A stretch of 64,000 nucleotides of DNA, taken from Gordonia heveisoli. Its GTDB lineage: Bacteria > Actinomycetota > Actinomycetes > Mycobacteriales > Mycobacteriaceae. The notes below the pieces were generated by a model that was not told the origin of the DNA, ran no database searches, and saw only the letters and a list, made by a program, of their open reading frames with translations. How positions within the stretch are numbered: the stretch's first letter is position 1; each line of letters opens with the position of its first letter. Below are positions 41,362 through 49,761 of this stretch, in pieces. The stretch covers positions 1 to 64,000 of the forward strand of contig NZ_JASXSH010000021.1 in assembly GCF_030315745.1 (NCBI RefSeq), in the 5' to 3' direction. A program made the position numbers and the translations under genes.

Positions 41362-41916
41362 CTACGGCTGTTTCACGATGGCACGGACCACCAGGTCGGC
41401 AATCTGTTCGTCGGTGAGCGAACTGTCGGGGATCAGCATCAGCGAATAGATGGTGCGCACCAGGAACTCCGCTGCGCCACGCGGATTCGGGATCAGGTCG
41501 GCACCGATCTGCGGCTCGATGTCGGGCAGGGTCTGGTTGACGATCTGGTGGATCAGCGTCGTCCCCGCCGCATCCTCGGTCGCGACGAGGGCGCTGACCA
41601 CCTCCTCGGGCTCCTTGCGGAGTACGTACTGCAATGCCTCGTGTTCTCGGATGTAGGGCAGCACGTTGACCACCTGGGCGCGCACCTTGCCGGCCGCATC
41701 GGTCTCGGTATCCGACCATTCGCGCAGCTTGACGCGGAGAACCGAGACCTCGCGTTCGACGATCGCGGCGACCAGCGCGTCCCGCCCGCCGAACATGCGG
41801 TAGGCCGTCGCGCGCGCCACGCCGGCGTGCCGGGCCACCGATGTGAGACTCAGGGCCTTGGCCCCAAAGCGGGACACCATCCCGACGCCGACATCCACCA
41901 ACCGGTCACGATCCAT
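41362..41916 (-). CDS. TetR-family regulator
   Basis: This encodes 184 aa. The helix-turn-helix is in the first 50 residues (LVDVGVGMVSRFGAKALSLTSVARHAGVARATAYRMFGG). I chose the ATG at 41916; a TTG two codons upstream is possible. The gene lies directly before the FAD-linked oxidase gene (5-nt gap) and likely regulates it. Confidence 0.87.
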   Translation of the reverse strand: MDRDRLVDVGVGMVSRFGAKALSLTSVARHAGVARATAYRMFGGRDALVAAIVEREVSVLRVKLREWSDTETDAAGKVRAQVVNVLPYIREHEALQYVLRKEPEEVVSALVATEDAAGTTLIHQIVNQTLPDIEPQIGADLIPNPRGAAEFLVRTIYSLMLIPDSSLTDEQIADLVVRAIVKQP

Positions 41917-41960
41917 GGTCAAACGGTATCCAACCGCTGCTCACCGAAATGATGGCGCCG

Positions 41961-42599
41961 TCACGAGGACGGGGTGGTCGTCGTGCTACCGGCCGTCGCC
42001 CTGGCCCGTGTTGTGGTGGTCGTGGTTGTCGGATTCATCGTGCTCGTCTCGGTGAGTTGGGTTTCGGTGGGCTGGGTTTCGGTCCGGGTGCTGGGCTGGG
42101 TCGTCGGCGAGGGGCCCGACCGCTTCGTGGTCGATGTTGTCGGCACGGTCCGCCAGCTGGTTCGCGTCACGGTGGCCGTCGGCCCCTCCGCACGCACGGT
42201 CAGGCTCGTCTGCCGGGACACCTCGGGGTTCCCGGATGTCTGACTGCGACAGTTCAGCAGGAACGTCGTTGGCACGCGGGTGATCCCGGCAGAGACCGTC
42301 CCGCTGCCACCCGACGCCAGCGTCGTCGAGTCGACCGGATCGTCGGCACCGGCACGGATGAGGTCGCAACGCACCGGTGTGCTGCGAATACCATTGTTGC
42401 GCAGACGAATCGTGACCCGATAGCCGTCGATGGCATAACCGCAGCTGGGCGTCGGGCCGGTCCCACGGAAGTTCCCACAGGCCTGCGATCGCGTTGATGG
42501 TGCGGCGTCGGTGGACGAGATCCCCACCGCGCCGATGGTCGCCGCCCCACCGGCGACGAGCGCCGTGGCCACGACGATCGCTCGGACGGCGGTACGCAT
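41961..42599 (-). CDS. Secreted protein with Cys-containing domain and Thr-rich tail
   Basis: This encodes 212 aa. The signal peptide is MRTAVRAIVVATALVAGG and beyond, with cleavage near DAA. A domain of about 100 residues with four Cys (QACGN, PSCGY, VRCDL, LNCRS) suggests two disulfides in an immunoglobulin-like beta fold. The last 70 residues are Thr/Pro/Ser-rich (TTTTTTTRARATAGSTTTT) and may be cell-wall spanning or glycosylated. The family is not recognised. Confidence 0.75.
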   Translation of the reverse strand: MRTAVRAIVVATALVAGGAATIGAVGISSTDAAPSTRSQACGNFRGTGPTPSCGYAIDGYRVTIRLRNNGIRSTPVRCDLIRAGADDPVDSTTLASGGSGTVSAGITRVPTTFLLNCRSQTSGNPEVSRQTSLTVRAEGPTATVTRTSWRTVPTTSTTKRSGPSPTTQPSTRTETQPTETQLTETSTMNPTTTTTTTRARATAGSTTTTPSS

Positions 42600-42647
42600 G
42601 GGGCTCCATTCGGCGGGTAGTGCATTCGGCGGTGCTGCGATGCGCGG

Positions 42648-43643
42648 TCAGCCCCCGGGCCGCACATGGACGCGTTCGACAATACGCGCGGCGGCGGGAC
42701 GCCGCACCGGCATCGGCAGCAACCCGCGCGCCACGACGACCCCGCCCAGACACAGCACACCGCCGATCACCCCGGCGATCGTCGGCAGCTCACCGAGCAG
42801 CAGCCAGGACAGCAGGACGACGATGGCCGGTACGACCAGCGTGGTCGCCGCCATCGCGCTCGCCCGGGTCCGGGCGAGGGCATACGCCCAGGTGGTGAAG
42901 GCGATGGCGGTCGGCCCGATACCGAGATAGAAGACCGCGACCAGTGCGCCACCATCGGCGTCGGCGAGTTCGGCGATCGCCTGCGGCGCGAACGGCAACG
43001 TCGCAACGAGGCCGGCGAGGGCGCCGAGCCAGGTCGCCGTGAGGGCATCGACGCCGGTCAGGGCGAACTTCTGCAACAACACCCCGGTCGCGTACAGCAC
43101 CGCGGCGGCCAGCCCCAGTCCGACGCCCAGCCAGTCCGCATCCAGCCCGCCGCCCCCATCTCCACCGCCACCGGCGACGGCGATCACCGCGACACCCGCG
43201 AAACCGATCGCCATACCGACGACCAGCGGCCGCGGGAAGCCGTCGCCGAGGAACAGTCCGGCGAAGATCGCCACCAGCAAGGGCGCGACGTTGACGAGCA
43301 GCGCCGACGTCCCCGCATCGAGATGCCGCTCGGCCCAGTTCAGCAACACCGTGTACCCGGCGAACCACGCCACCCCGTACCCGGCGACGAGACCGATGGT
43401 CCCGCCGCGGGGCAAGCGGTCGACGATCGGCCGATGGTCGCGCAACCGCACCGCCACGACGATCACCGTCAACACGATCACCGCGGCGAACAGTCGAAGG
43501 AAGGCCATCGCACCCGGCGAGAACACATCCGCCAGCGCCCGGATCGCGACGAAGGCCGACGCCCACAGCACGACGGTGACCGTGGCGGCGATCGCGGGCA
43601 GGCGCGGTGCGAGACCGGTCGAAGCCGGCACGGAAAGGGTCAT
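42648..43643 (-). CDS. EamA/DMT-family exporter
   Basis: This encodes 331 aa with ten hydrophobic helices and two EamA repeats (TVVLWASAFVAIRALADVFSPGAMAFLRL; later VLYATGVLLQKFALTGVDALTATWLGA). Family members export amino acids, metabolites or drugs. It diverges from a LysR gene across an 81-bp intergenic dyad, the classical arrangement of a LysR-regulated exporter. Confidence 0.88.
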   Translation of the reverse strand: MTLSVPASTGLAPRLPAIAATVTVVLWASAFVAIRALADVFSPGAMAFLRLFAAVIVLTVIVVAVRLRDHRPIVDRLPRGGTIGLVAGYGVAWFAGYTVLLNWAERHLDAGTSALLVNVAPLLVAIFAGLFLGDGFPRPLVVGMAIGFAGVAVIAVAGGGGDGGGGLDADWLGVGLGLAAAVLYATGVLLQKFALTGVDALTATWLGALAGLVATLPFAPQAIAELADADGGALVAVFYLGIGPTAIAFTTWAYALARTRASAMAATTLVVPAIVVLLSWLLLGELPTIAGVIGGVLCLGGVVVARGLLPMPVRRPAAARIVERVHVRPGG

Positions 43644-43679
43644 GCGGCCATCGTGCCGGAGGAATCAATGAAACACAAT

Positions 43680-43700
43680 TGAATATTACTGCGCTATTCA
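43680..43700. promoter_or_regulatory. Dyad operator between EamA exporter and LysR genes
   Basis: TGAATA (43680-43685), nine spacer bases and TATTCA (43695-43700) form a perfect inverted repeat, containing a T-N11-A type core. The surrounding patch is strikingly A+T-rich (GAATATTACTG, ATTCATAAGTT). It is the probable binding site of the divergent LysR protein. Confidence 0.65.
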
Positions 43701-43724
43701 TAAGTTCAGCTGTACATTTGGGTC

Positions 43725-44633
43725 ATGGTGGACGTACATCGGCTCCGGATTCTGCGGGCGGTGATCGGCGAGGGTTCGGTCGGCGGTGCCGCCGCAGCAC
43801 TCGGTTACACGCCCTCGGCGGTCAGCCAGCAGATCGCGGCGTTGCAGCGGGAGACCAGACTGACCCTGATCGAGCGGGACGGCCGGGGCATCGTACCCAC
43901 CGAGGCGGGGAGCACACTGGCGGCCGAGGCCGCCGCGGTTTTCGACCAGATCGCCCACCTCGACGGACTGATCGCCGAACTACGCGACGGCCGGGTCGGG
44001 CAGCTCCGGATCGCCTACTTCGCGTCGGCCGGCGCGACGTGGATCCCGCCGATCGTCGCCGCGATCCACCGCGAGTTCCCCGCCGTCCGCCTCGACCTGC
44101 GGCTCATCGAATTGATGGGCGCCGACGCCGGACGGTCCGCCGACATCGAGATCTACGTCGACCAGCACGGCGACGGGCGAGCGAGCGCGCCCGACCCCGA
44201 TGGCTTCACCGGCCACCCACTCACGGTCGAGCCGTATCTGGCTGTGGTGCCCCGTGATTCGCACTGGGCGGATCATTCCGCGATCGGACTCCGTGAGCTG
44301 GGCGAGGTTCCGTGGGTAGACAACGACGTCGCTCGCGGTCCCTGCCGGCAGGCCCTCCTCGAGGCATGTACCGCCACCGGCTTCACCCCGGATTTCCGGG
44401 TCGAGACCCAGGATTACCCGACCGCGATCCGATTCGTTGCAGCCGGCGTCGGCCTCACCGTGATCCCCCGACTCGGAACCCTCGACCTACCCCCCGGCGT
44501 GGTCGCGATACCCATCGTCGACCCGACGCCGACCCGCGCGATCCGGGTCCGGGTGCGCAACAGTTCGGCGGACTACCCCGCCGTCGCGCGCGTACTGGAG
44601 ATGCTGACCGACGCGGTCGAGGCCGAAACGTAG
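43725..44633 (+). CDS. LysR-family transcription regulator
   Basis: This encodes 302 aa. The N-terminal winged helix-turn-helix (LRILRAVIGEGSVGGAAAALGYTPSAVSQQIAALQRET) is followed by a LysR substrate-binding domain (QLRIAYFASAGATWIPPIV, and FVAAGVGLTVIPRLG). It probably controls the divergent EamA exporter in response to a small molecule. Confidence 0.92.
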   Translation: MVDVHRLRILRAVIGEGSVGGAAAALGYTPSAVSQQIAALQRETRLTLIERDGRGIVPTEAGSTLAAEAAAVFDQIAHLDGLIAELRDGRVGQLRIAYFASAGATWIPPIVAAIHREFPAVRLDLRLIELMGADAGRSADIEIYVDQHGDGRASAPDPDGFTGHPLTVEPYLAVVPRDSHWADHSAIGLRELGEVPWVDNDVARGPCRQALLEACTATGFTPDFRVETQDYPTAIRFVAAGVGLTVIPRLGTLDLPPGVVAIPIVDPTPTRAIRVRVRNSSADYPAVARVLEMLTDAVEAET

Positions 44634-44636
44634 TAC

Positions 44637-44659
44637 GCACCCACGGAATTCGCGGGTGC
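44637..44659. terminator. Bidirectional hairpin between lysR and fgd
   Basis: GCACCCACG (44637-44645), loop GAATT, CGCGGGTGC (44651-44659) form a stem with one mismatch in the 42-bp gap between the two convergent genes. No T tract is present. Confidence 0.5.
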
Positions 44660-44675
44660 GCACGACCGATTCCGC

Positions 44676-45692
44676 TCAGACGGTCAGCTTGCGCAACCGG
44701 GGTGCGAGATCTCGCGCGAAGTTGTCCAGGAATCGGCGCTGATCGTGACCGGGGGCATGGAAGACCAGGTGATTGAGCCCGGCGTCGGTGTAGAACTTCA
44801 CCCGCTCGACGGCCTCGTCCGGGTCGGACGCCACGATCCAGCGTTTGGCCACCTGCTCGATCGGCAGTTCGTCGGCCAGTCGTTCCATCTCGGTGGACGA
44901 GTTGACGCTGTGCTTCTGCTCCGGCGTCAGCGACAGCGGCGCCCAGAACCGCGTATTCTCCAGCGCCAGTTCAGGATCGGGATCATAGGAGATCTTGATC
45001 TCGATCATCCGGTCGATCGCGTCGAAGTCACGGCCCGCCTTGTCCGCCCCCTCCTTGACCGCCGGGATCAGCTTCTCCTGGTAGAGCTCGGCACCCTTGC
45101 CGGAGGTGCAGATGAAGCCGTCGCCCGCACGGCCCGCATAGCGCGCGACGACCGGACCACCGGCGGCGACGTAGACCGGCACAGGCTGCTCGGGGATGTC
45201 ATACATGTAGGCGCCCTGGGTCTGGTAGTACTCGCCCTGGAAATCGACCTGCTCGCCGGTCCACAGTTCCCGCATCAGCGCGATCGCCTCACGCAGCCGC
45301 GCGAATCGCTCCTTGAACTCCGGCCATTCGCCGGTGAAGCCGGTGGCGTACTCGTTGAGCGCCTCACCCGTCCCGACGCCGAGCATGATGCGCCCGGGGT
45401 ACAGGCAGGCCATCGACGCGAAGGCCTGCGCGATGACTGCGGGGTTGTAGCGGAAGGTCGGGGTCATCACCGAGGTGCCGATCTGCACGCGTTCGGTGCG
45501 TTCACCGACGGCCGCCATCCACGCCAGCGAAAAGGGTGCGTGGCCGCCGTTGTGTCGCCACGGCTGGAAGTGATCGCTGACCGCGACCGAATCCAGCCCG
45601 GCCGCCTCGGCGGCGACCGCGATCTCCACGAGCTCGCGCGGATCGAACTGTTCGGCCGACGCCTTGAAACCGAGTTTGAGTTGCTGTGCCAC
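44676..45692 (-). CDS. fgd: F420-dependent glucose-6-phosphate dehydrogenase
   Basis: This encodes 338 aa in the luciferase-like F420 fold. Catalytic residues known from the mycobacterial enzyme are in place: His and Trp in [14 protein letters not shown] and Glu in [10 protein letters not shown]. It oxidises glucose-6-phosphate to 6-phosphogluconolactone while reducing F420. The start is GTG with GAGGTGG upstream. In M. tuberculosis fgd1 adjoins pta; here five genes lie between them. Confidence 0.95.
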   Translation of the reverse strand: MAQQLKLGFKASAEQFDPRELVEIAVAAEAAGLDSVAVSDHFQPWRHNGGHAPFSLAWMAAVGERTERVQIGTSVMTPTFRYNPAVIAQAFASMACLYPGRIMLGVGTGEALNEYATGFTGEWPEFKERFARLREAIALMRELWTGEQVDFQGEYYQTQGAYMYDIPEQPVPVYVAAGGPVVARYAGRAGDGFICTSGKGAELYQEKLIPAVKEGADKAGRDFDAIDRMIEIKISYDPDPELALENTRFWAPLSLTPEQKHSVNSSTEMERLADELPIEQVAKRWIVASDPDEAVERVKFYTDAGLNHLVFHAPGHDQRRFLDNFARDLAPRLRKLTV

Positions 45693-45838
45693 CCTGCCAC
45701 CTCACTTCTGTGCTGTGTTCGCCTGTGGCCCGTGGTCGGACACCTCGTCGTGTGCACCGTCGGACCGCTGGATTCAACTTAACCAGGCGGGCATCGACCG
45801 CCCGTGATGGGGACCACAGACCGCCAGCCGCCCACGAC

Positions 45839-45869
45839 TGGACCTCAAGTTAACTTGAAGTTCTATCGT
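45839..45869 (+). promoter_or_regulatory. SoxR-box promoter of the ABC exporter
   Basis: CCTCAAGTTAACTTGAAG (45843-45860) differs by one base from the classical SoxR site CCTCAAGTTAACTTGAGG. It sits in a 19-bp spacer between TGGACC (45839-45844) and TATCGT (45864-45869), the overlong spacer typical of MerR-family-activated promoters. Transcription would start about 7 nt after the -10 box, at the ATG (45876). No soxR gene is in the window. Confidence 0.75.
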
Positions 45870-45875
45870 GGCGTC

Positions 45876-47804
45876 ATGAGCATGGAATCGGTCGCGTGGG
45901 ACGCGATGTACAAGTCGATGAACGCGCCGTCGAGCCGTCGACTGCGCGGTGACCGGCGCACCACCCTGCGGCGCATCGGGACATTCGCCCGACCACACCG
46001 GCGCCAGATCGCGATCTTCCTGCTGCTGTCGGTGTTCACCGCCCTGCTGACCGTCGTCACACCACTGCTCGCCGGGCGGGTCGTCAACCTGATCACCGCA
46101 GGCGACGACGGCGGCCTCATCGTCGGGCTGGCCGTCCTCATCGCGGTCATCGCGGTCATCGAAGCGGTGGTCGGGATCGGAATCCGCTGGTTGTCGGCGA
46201 ATATCGGCGAGGGGCTGATCCTCGACCTGCGACGCGCCGTCTTCGACCACGTCCAGCAGATGCCGGTCGCCTTCTTCACCCGCACCCGCACCGGGGCACT
46301 GGTCAGCCGGCTCAACAACGACGTGATCGGTGCACAACGGGCCTTCAGCGACACCCTGTCCGGCGTGGTCGCCAACGTCGTCACCCTCGCCCTGACCCTC
46401 GGCGTGATGATCGCGATCAGCTGGCAGATCACCCTGCTGGCCCTGATCCTGCTACCCATCTTCGTGGTCCCGGCCCGCCGCATGGGCCGTCGAATGGCCG
46501 CGCTGTCCCGGGAGGCCGCCGAACACAACGCCCGCATGTCGACCCAGATGACCGAACGGTTCTCCGCACCCGGCGCCACCCTGGTCAAACTGTTCGGTCG
46601 CCCCGACCTCGAATCCGCCGAGTTCGCCGGCCGCGCCGATCGCGTCCGCGACATCGGGGTGCGACGCGCGATGCTGCAGTCGATGTTCATGACCGCACTG
46701 ACCCTGGTGTCCGCCTTGGCGCTCGCACTCGTCTACGGACTCGGCGGCTGGCTCGCCGTCCACCAGCATCTGTCCGCCGGCGCCGTCGTCTCGCTCGCCC
46801 TGCTACTGACCCGCATGTACGCACCCCTGACCGCACTGGCCAACGCACGCGTCGAGGTCATGAGCGCGCTGGTCAGCTTCGAGCGCGTCTTCGAGGTGCT
46901 CGACCTGGAACCCCTGGTCGCGCAGGCCCCCGACGCGATCGCCGTACCCGGCACCGAGATGACCGCGATCGCCCCGGTGTCGGTACGCCTGCACGACGTC
47001 TCCTTCGCCTACCCACCGGCCGACAAGGTCTCCCTCGCCTCGCTGGAAGAGGTTGCACAACTGGACAACCGGGGCGGCGACCCGGTGCTGCACCACATCG
47101 ACCTCGACGTGGCACCCGGACGGATGCTGGCGCTGGTCGGCTCATCGGGGGCGGGTAAGTCGACGATCGCGAGCCTGGTCACCCGGCTCTACGACGTCGA
47201 TTCGGGTGCCGTCCTCCTCAACGGGATCGACGTCCGTGATCTGCGCCTGGACTCACTGCACCGCACGGTCAGCCTGGTCACCCAGGACGGACATCTCTTC
47301 CACGACACCATCCGCGCCAACCTCACCCTGGCCCGACCCGAGGCAGGCGAGGACGAACTCTGGGAGGCACTGCGACGAGCCCGCCTCGACGCACTCGTCG
47401 CAGGCCTACCCGCGGGACTGGACACCGTGGTCGGCGAACGCGGCTATCGGCTCTCCGGCGGTGAACGCCAGCGCATGACGATCGCCCGGCTGCTCCTGGC
47501 CAAACCGTCGGTGGTCATCCTCGACGAGGCGACCGCGCACCTGGACTCGACGTCGGAGGCGGCCGTGCAGGAGGCCCTCGGCGAAGCTCTCGCCGGTCGC
47601 ACCTCGATCGTCATCGCGCACCGGCTGTCGACGATCCGGGCGGCCGACGAGATCGCCGTCCTCGAAGGCGGCCGGGTCGTCGAACGCGGGAACCATCCGA
47701 CCCTGCTGGCCCGCGGCGGGCGATACGCCGAGCTCTACCGGACGCAGTTCGCCGACGAGCCAGGTGTCGGGGATGCGACCGACGGGGATGAGCTCACGGC
47801 CTAG
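45876..47804 (+). CDS. ABC exporter, fused membrane and ATPase domains
   Basis: This encodes 642 aa. The N-terminal six-helix export domain spans about residues 45-330 (IFLLLSVFTALLTVVTPLLAGRVV onwards). The C-terminal ATPase has Walker A GSSGAGKST, signature LSGGERQRM, Walker B VVILDEATAHLD and H-loop IAHRLST. It should act as a homodimer or with a partner. I chose the ATG at 45876: it lies at the predicted start of transcription from the SoxR-box promoter, so the mRNA may be leaderless. The longer upstream frame would cross the promoter. Confidence 0.9.
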   Translation: MSMESVAWDAMYKSMNAPSSRRLRGDRRTTLRRIGTFARPHRRQIAIFLLLSVFTALLTVVTPLLAGRVVNLITAGDDGGLIVGLAVLIAVIAVIEAVVGIGIRWLSANIGEGLILDLRRAVFDHVQQMPVAFFTRTRTGALVSRLNNDVIGAQRAFSDTLSGVVANVVTLALTLGVMIAISWQITLLALILLPIFVVPARRMGRRMAALSREAAEHNARMSTQMTERFSAPGATLVKLFGRPDLESAEFAGRADRVRDIGVRRAMLQSMFMTALTLVSALALALVYGLGGWLAVHQHLSAGAVVSLALLLTRMYAPLTALANARVEVMSALVSFERVFEVLDLEPLVAQAPDAIAVPGTEMTAIAPVSVRLHDVSFAYPPADKVSLASLEEVAQLDNRGGDPVLHHIDLDVAPGRMLALVGSSGAGKSTIASLVTRLYDVDSGAVLLNGIDVRDLRLDSLHRTVSLVTQDGHLFHDTIRANLTLARPEAGEDELWEALRRARLDALVAGLPAGLDTVVGERGYRLSGGERQRMTIARLLLAKPSVVILDEATAHLDSTSEAAVQEALGEALAGRTSIVIAHRLSTIRAADEIAVLEGGRVVERGNHPTLLARGGRYAELYRTQFADEPGVGDATDGDELTA

Positions 47805-47874
47805 TCGCGTCGGCCCGTACGTGCCGCTGCGGCAGCCGACCCCGCGAGCGGGAAGATCCGCGGGCAGCGGAGCG

Positions 47875-48150
47875 TCAGTCGTCGTCGAGGTCGTCGAGGG
47901 GATCGATCAAGCCGCGCCGCTTGGCACCCGGTTCCGGGAGCGGTGTCAGCTTCCGACGGCGGAACTGCAGGTAGATCATGCCGATGTTGACGGCGATGAT
48001 GGCCAGGCCGATCGCCACCCACACCCACTTGCCGTCCTGCCACCAGGTGAAGGTCAGCGCACCGACACAGACCATCAGGATGATGGCCCCGACGATGGTC
48101 ATACCGCTCGCGTAGCCCTGGGCGTTCCGCTGATATTGGTGGTACGTCAT
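47875..48150 (-). CDS. Small membrane protein
   Basis: This encodes 91 aa from the ATG at 48150, which follows GAGGAAGTGTGGGC. Two membrane helices (MTIVGAIILMVCVGALTFTW and WVWVAIGLAIIAVNIGMIYL) are followed by a basic then acidic tail ending LDDLDDD. The family is not recognised. It follows the DUF202-like gene by 19 nt on the same strand. Confidence 0.7.
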   Translation of the reverse strand: MTYHQYQRNAQGYASGMTIVGAIILMVCVGALTFTWWQDGKWVWVAIGLAIIAVNIGMIYLQFRRRKLTPLPEPGAKRRGLIDPLDDLDDD

Positions 48151-48169
48151 CGCCCACACTTCCTCTCGT

Positions 48170-48589
48170 TCACACCTGCACGACGATCGCCACCGCAACC
48201 GCGACCGCCACCACCACTATCGCAGCGACGAGGTACATCACCTGCGACGGCCCCGGGATGGGTCCGCCGCGTTCGAGTGCGGCCAGCGTCCGGCGCCAGC
48301 GCACCGCCCCGGTGATCGCGACCGCGCAGCCGAGCGCCACCATCACCAGCCCCAGCGACGTCTCGATCAGTGAGCTGGTGACGTCCGGGGCGATGTAGAC
48401 GATGGCGACGCCACCGGCCAGGAAGCCCAGCGACGTCCGGATCCAGGCCAGCATCGTGCGTTCGGCGGCGAGGGTGAAACGTGCGTCGACCGCCCCGGGT
48501 ATCGGCTCGGGGGTGTCATTCGTGCGGGGGCGATCAGCCTGCCCGCTGGTCCGGTCGGTCGTCAGCAGTCTTGCCCTCTCGGATCGCAT
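48170..48589 (-). CDS. DUF202/YidH-like membrane protein
   Basis: This encodes 139 aa. The core RFTLAAERTMLAWIRTSLGFLAGGVAIVY is the DUF202 signature, with three membrane helices. The ATG at 48589 overlaps the end of the hydrolase gene by 56 nt. A shorter start is possible, but no in-frame ATG or GTG exists before the conserved core. Function unknown. Confidence 0.78.
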   Translation of the reverse strand: MRSERARLLTTDRTSGQADRPRTNDTPEPIPGAVDARFTLAAERTMLAWIRTSLGFLAGGVAIVYIAPDVTSSLIETSLGLVMVALGCAVAITGAVRWRRTLAALERGGPIPGPSQVMYLVAAIVVVAVAVAVAIVVQV

Positions 48590-49508
48590 CGGCGACGAAG
48601 GTGGCCGTCACCTCGATCGCATGCAGCGTCTCCGGATGATGCGCGACCAGCATGGGGAACGCGTGCACCTGCCAAGCGTAGCTGTGTGCCTCGGCCCGCA
48701 CGCCGTCCTCGTCAAGGCTTTCCACCAGTTCGATCACATCGGGTTCGAGCATCTCGTTCTCGGCGGTGATCATCACGGTCGGCGGGAAGGCCGTGGCCGC
48801 GACGTCGCGGATCGCGCGGGCACCCACGAGCGGGATCGGACCCGAATCCAGGTGGGGTGCGAGGCGGCGCATCGTCGACTTCGGCAGGTAAGCGTCCGAG
48901 CGGCTCGACCGATCCGGGTGTGCGGCGAGATCGATGTCCAGCAGCGGGGAGAATCCGACGAGGGCCGCGGGCCGGGGCAGCCCCAGCGCCGCCGCCTGTT
49001 CGACGACCTTGGCGGCCAGGAACCCGCCCGCCGAATCGCCGGCGACGACGACCCGGCGGAAACCGCGTGCGGTCACCAGTTCCACATAGGCGGCGACGGC
49101 GTCGGCGACCGAGGTCCCCACCCCGGCGGCCGGCAACTGCCGGTACTCCAGGGAGAACACCGGCAACGCGACGGCACGGGCGAAGCGGGCCGCCACCGAA
49201 CGATGAGTACCGAGACCGCAGACCACGAAGGCGCCGCCGTGCAGATAGAGCACCGCGGTGTCGGCATCCCGACCGGACGGTCCCGACGGGGTGATCAGCT
49301 CGGCCCGTCGGCCACCGAGGGTGAGCGACTCACGGACCACGCCGCGGGGTTTGGGACCGACCGCCGCGGCCCGATCCACCAGATACAGCCCGGACATACC
49401 GGTCTTCGTCATCGGCCACAGGGTCAGCACCGGCTTGAGTAGGACCCGGCTCGCAGCCCACAGTGCGTAGGACCGGCGACTCGGTCGGCGATGATTCACG
49501 ATCGGCAT
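48534..49508 (-). CDS. Alpha/beta hydrolase, hormone-sensitive-lipase type
   Basis: This encodes 324 aa. The oxyanion motif YLHGGAFVV and nucleophile motif GDSAGG define the HSL/acetyl-hydrolase family; a His occurs at WQVHAFPML. It is a predicted carboxylesterase acting on short acyl esters or lipids. I chose the ATG at 49508, which has GGAGGG about 7 nt upstream; an ATG two codons earlier is too close to that site. It heads a run of three minus-strand genes. Confidence 0.87.
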   Translation of the reverse strand: MPIVNHRRPSRRSYALWAASRVLLKPVLTLWPMTKTGMSGLYLVDRAAAVGPKPRGVVRESLTLGGRRAELITPSGPSGRDADTAVLYLHGGAFVVCGLGTHRSVAARFARAVALPVFSLEYRQLPAAGVGTSVADAVAAYVELVTARGFRRVVVAGDSAGGFLAAKVVEQAAALGLPRPAALVGFSPLLDIDLAAHPDRSSRSDAYLPKSTMRRLAPHLDSGPIPLVGARAIRDVAATAFPPTVMITAENEMLEPDVIELVESLDEDGVRAEAHSYAWQVHAFPMLVAHHPETLHAIEVTATFVADAIREGKTADDRPDQRAG

Positions 49509-49761
49509 GAACATTCCCTCCCACGAATATGTCCGCAGCGCGAACGTACACGGCCGGCCCTGGGCCGGGACCGACCGACACCCACCGCCATCGGGATGGT
49601 TCGATCGCGGTACGACCCACCACGAGAGACCTGTGCCACTGCCGCACCGCGAGCGGGCCGTCTCACCAGCGGCTTCACCTGCTGTTCACCCGTGTCAGGA
49701 GGTTCTGGTCGCCCGGTGGCGCTATATTCTCGGATTCGTGTCGAGACGATGGCGGTGAGAG

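Noticed and set aside
45771..45786. Second SoxR site upstream (TTCAACTTAACC)
   Set aside because: Only one half of the dyad is present, so it is not a credible operator on its own.
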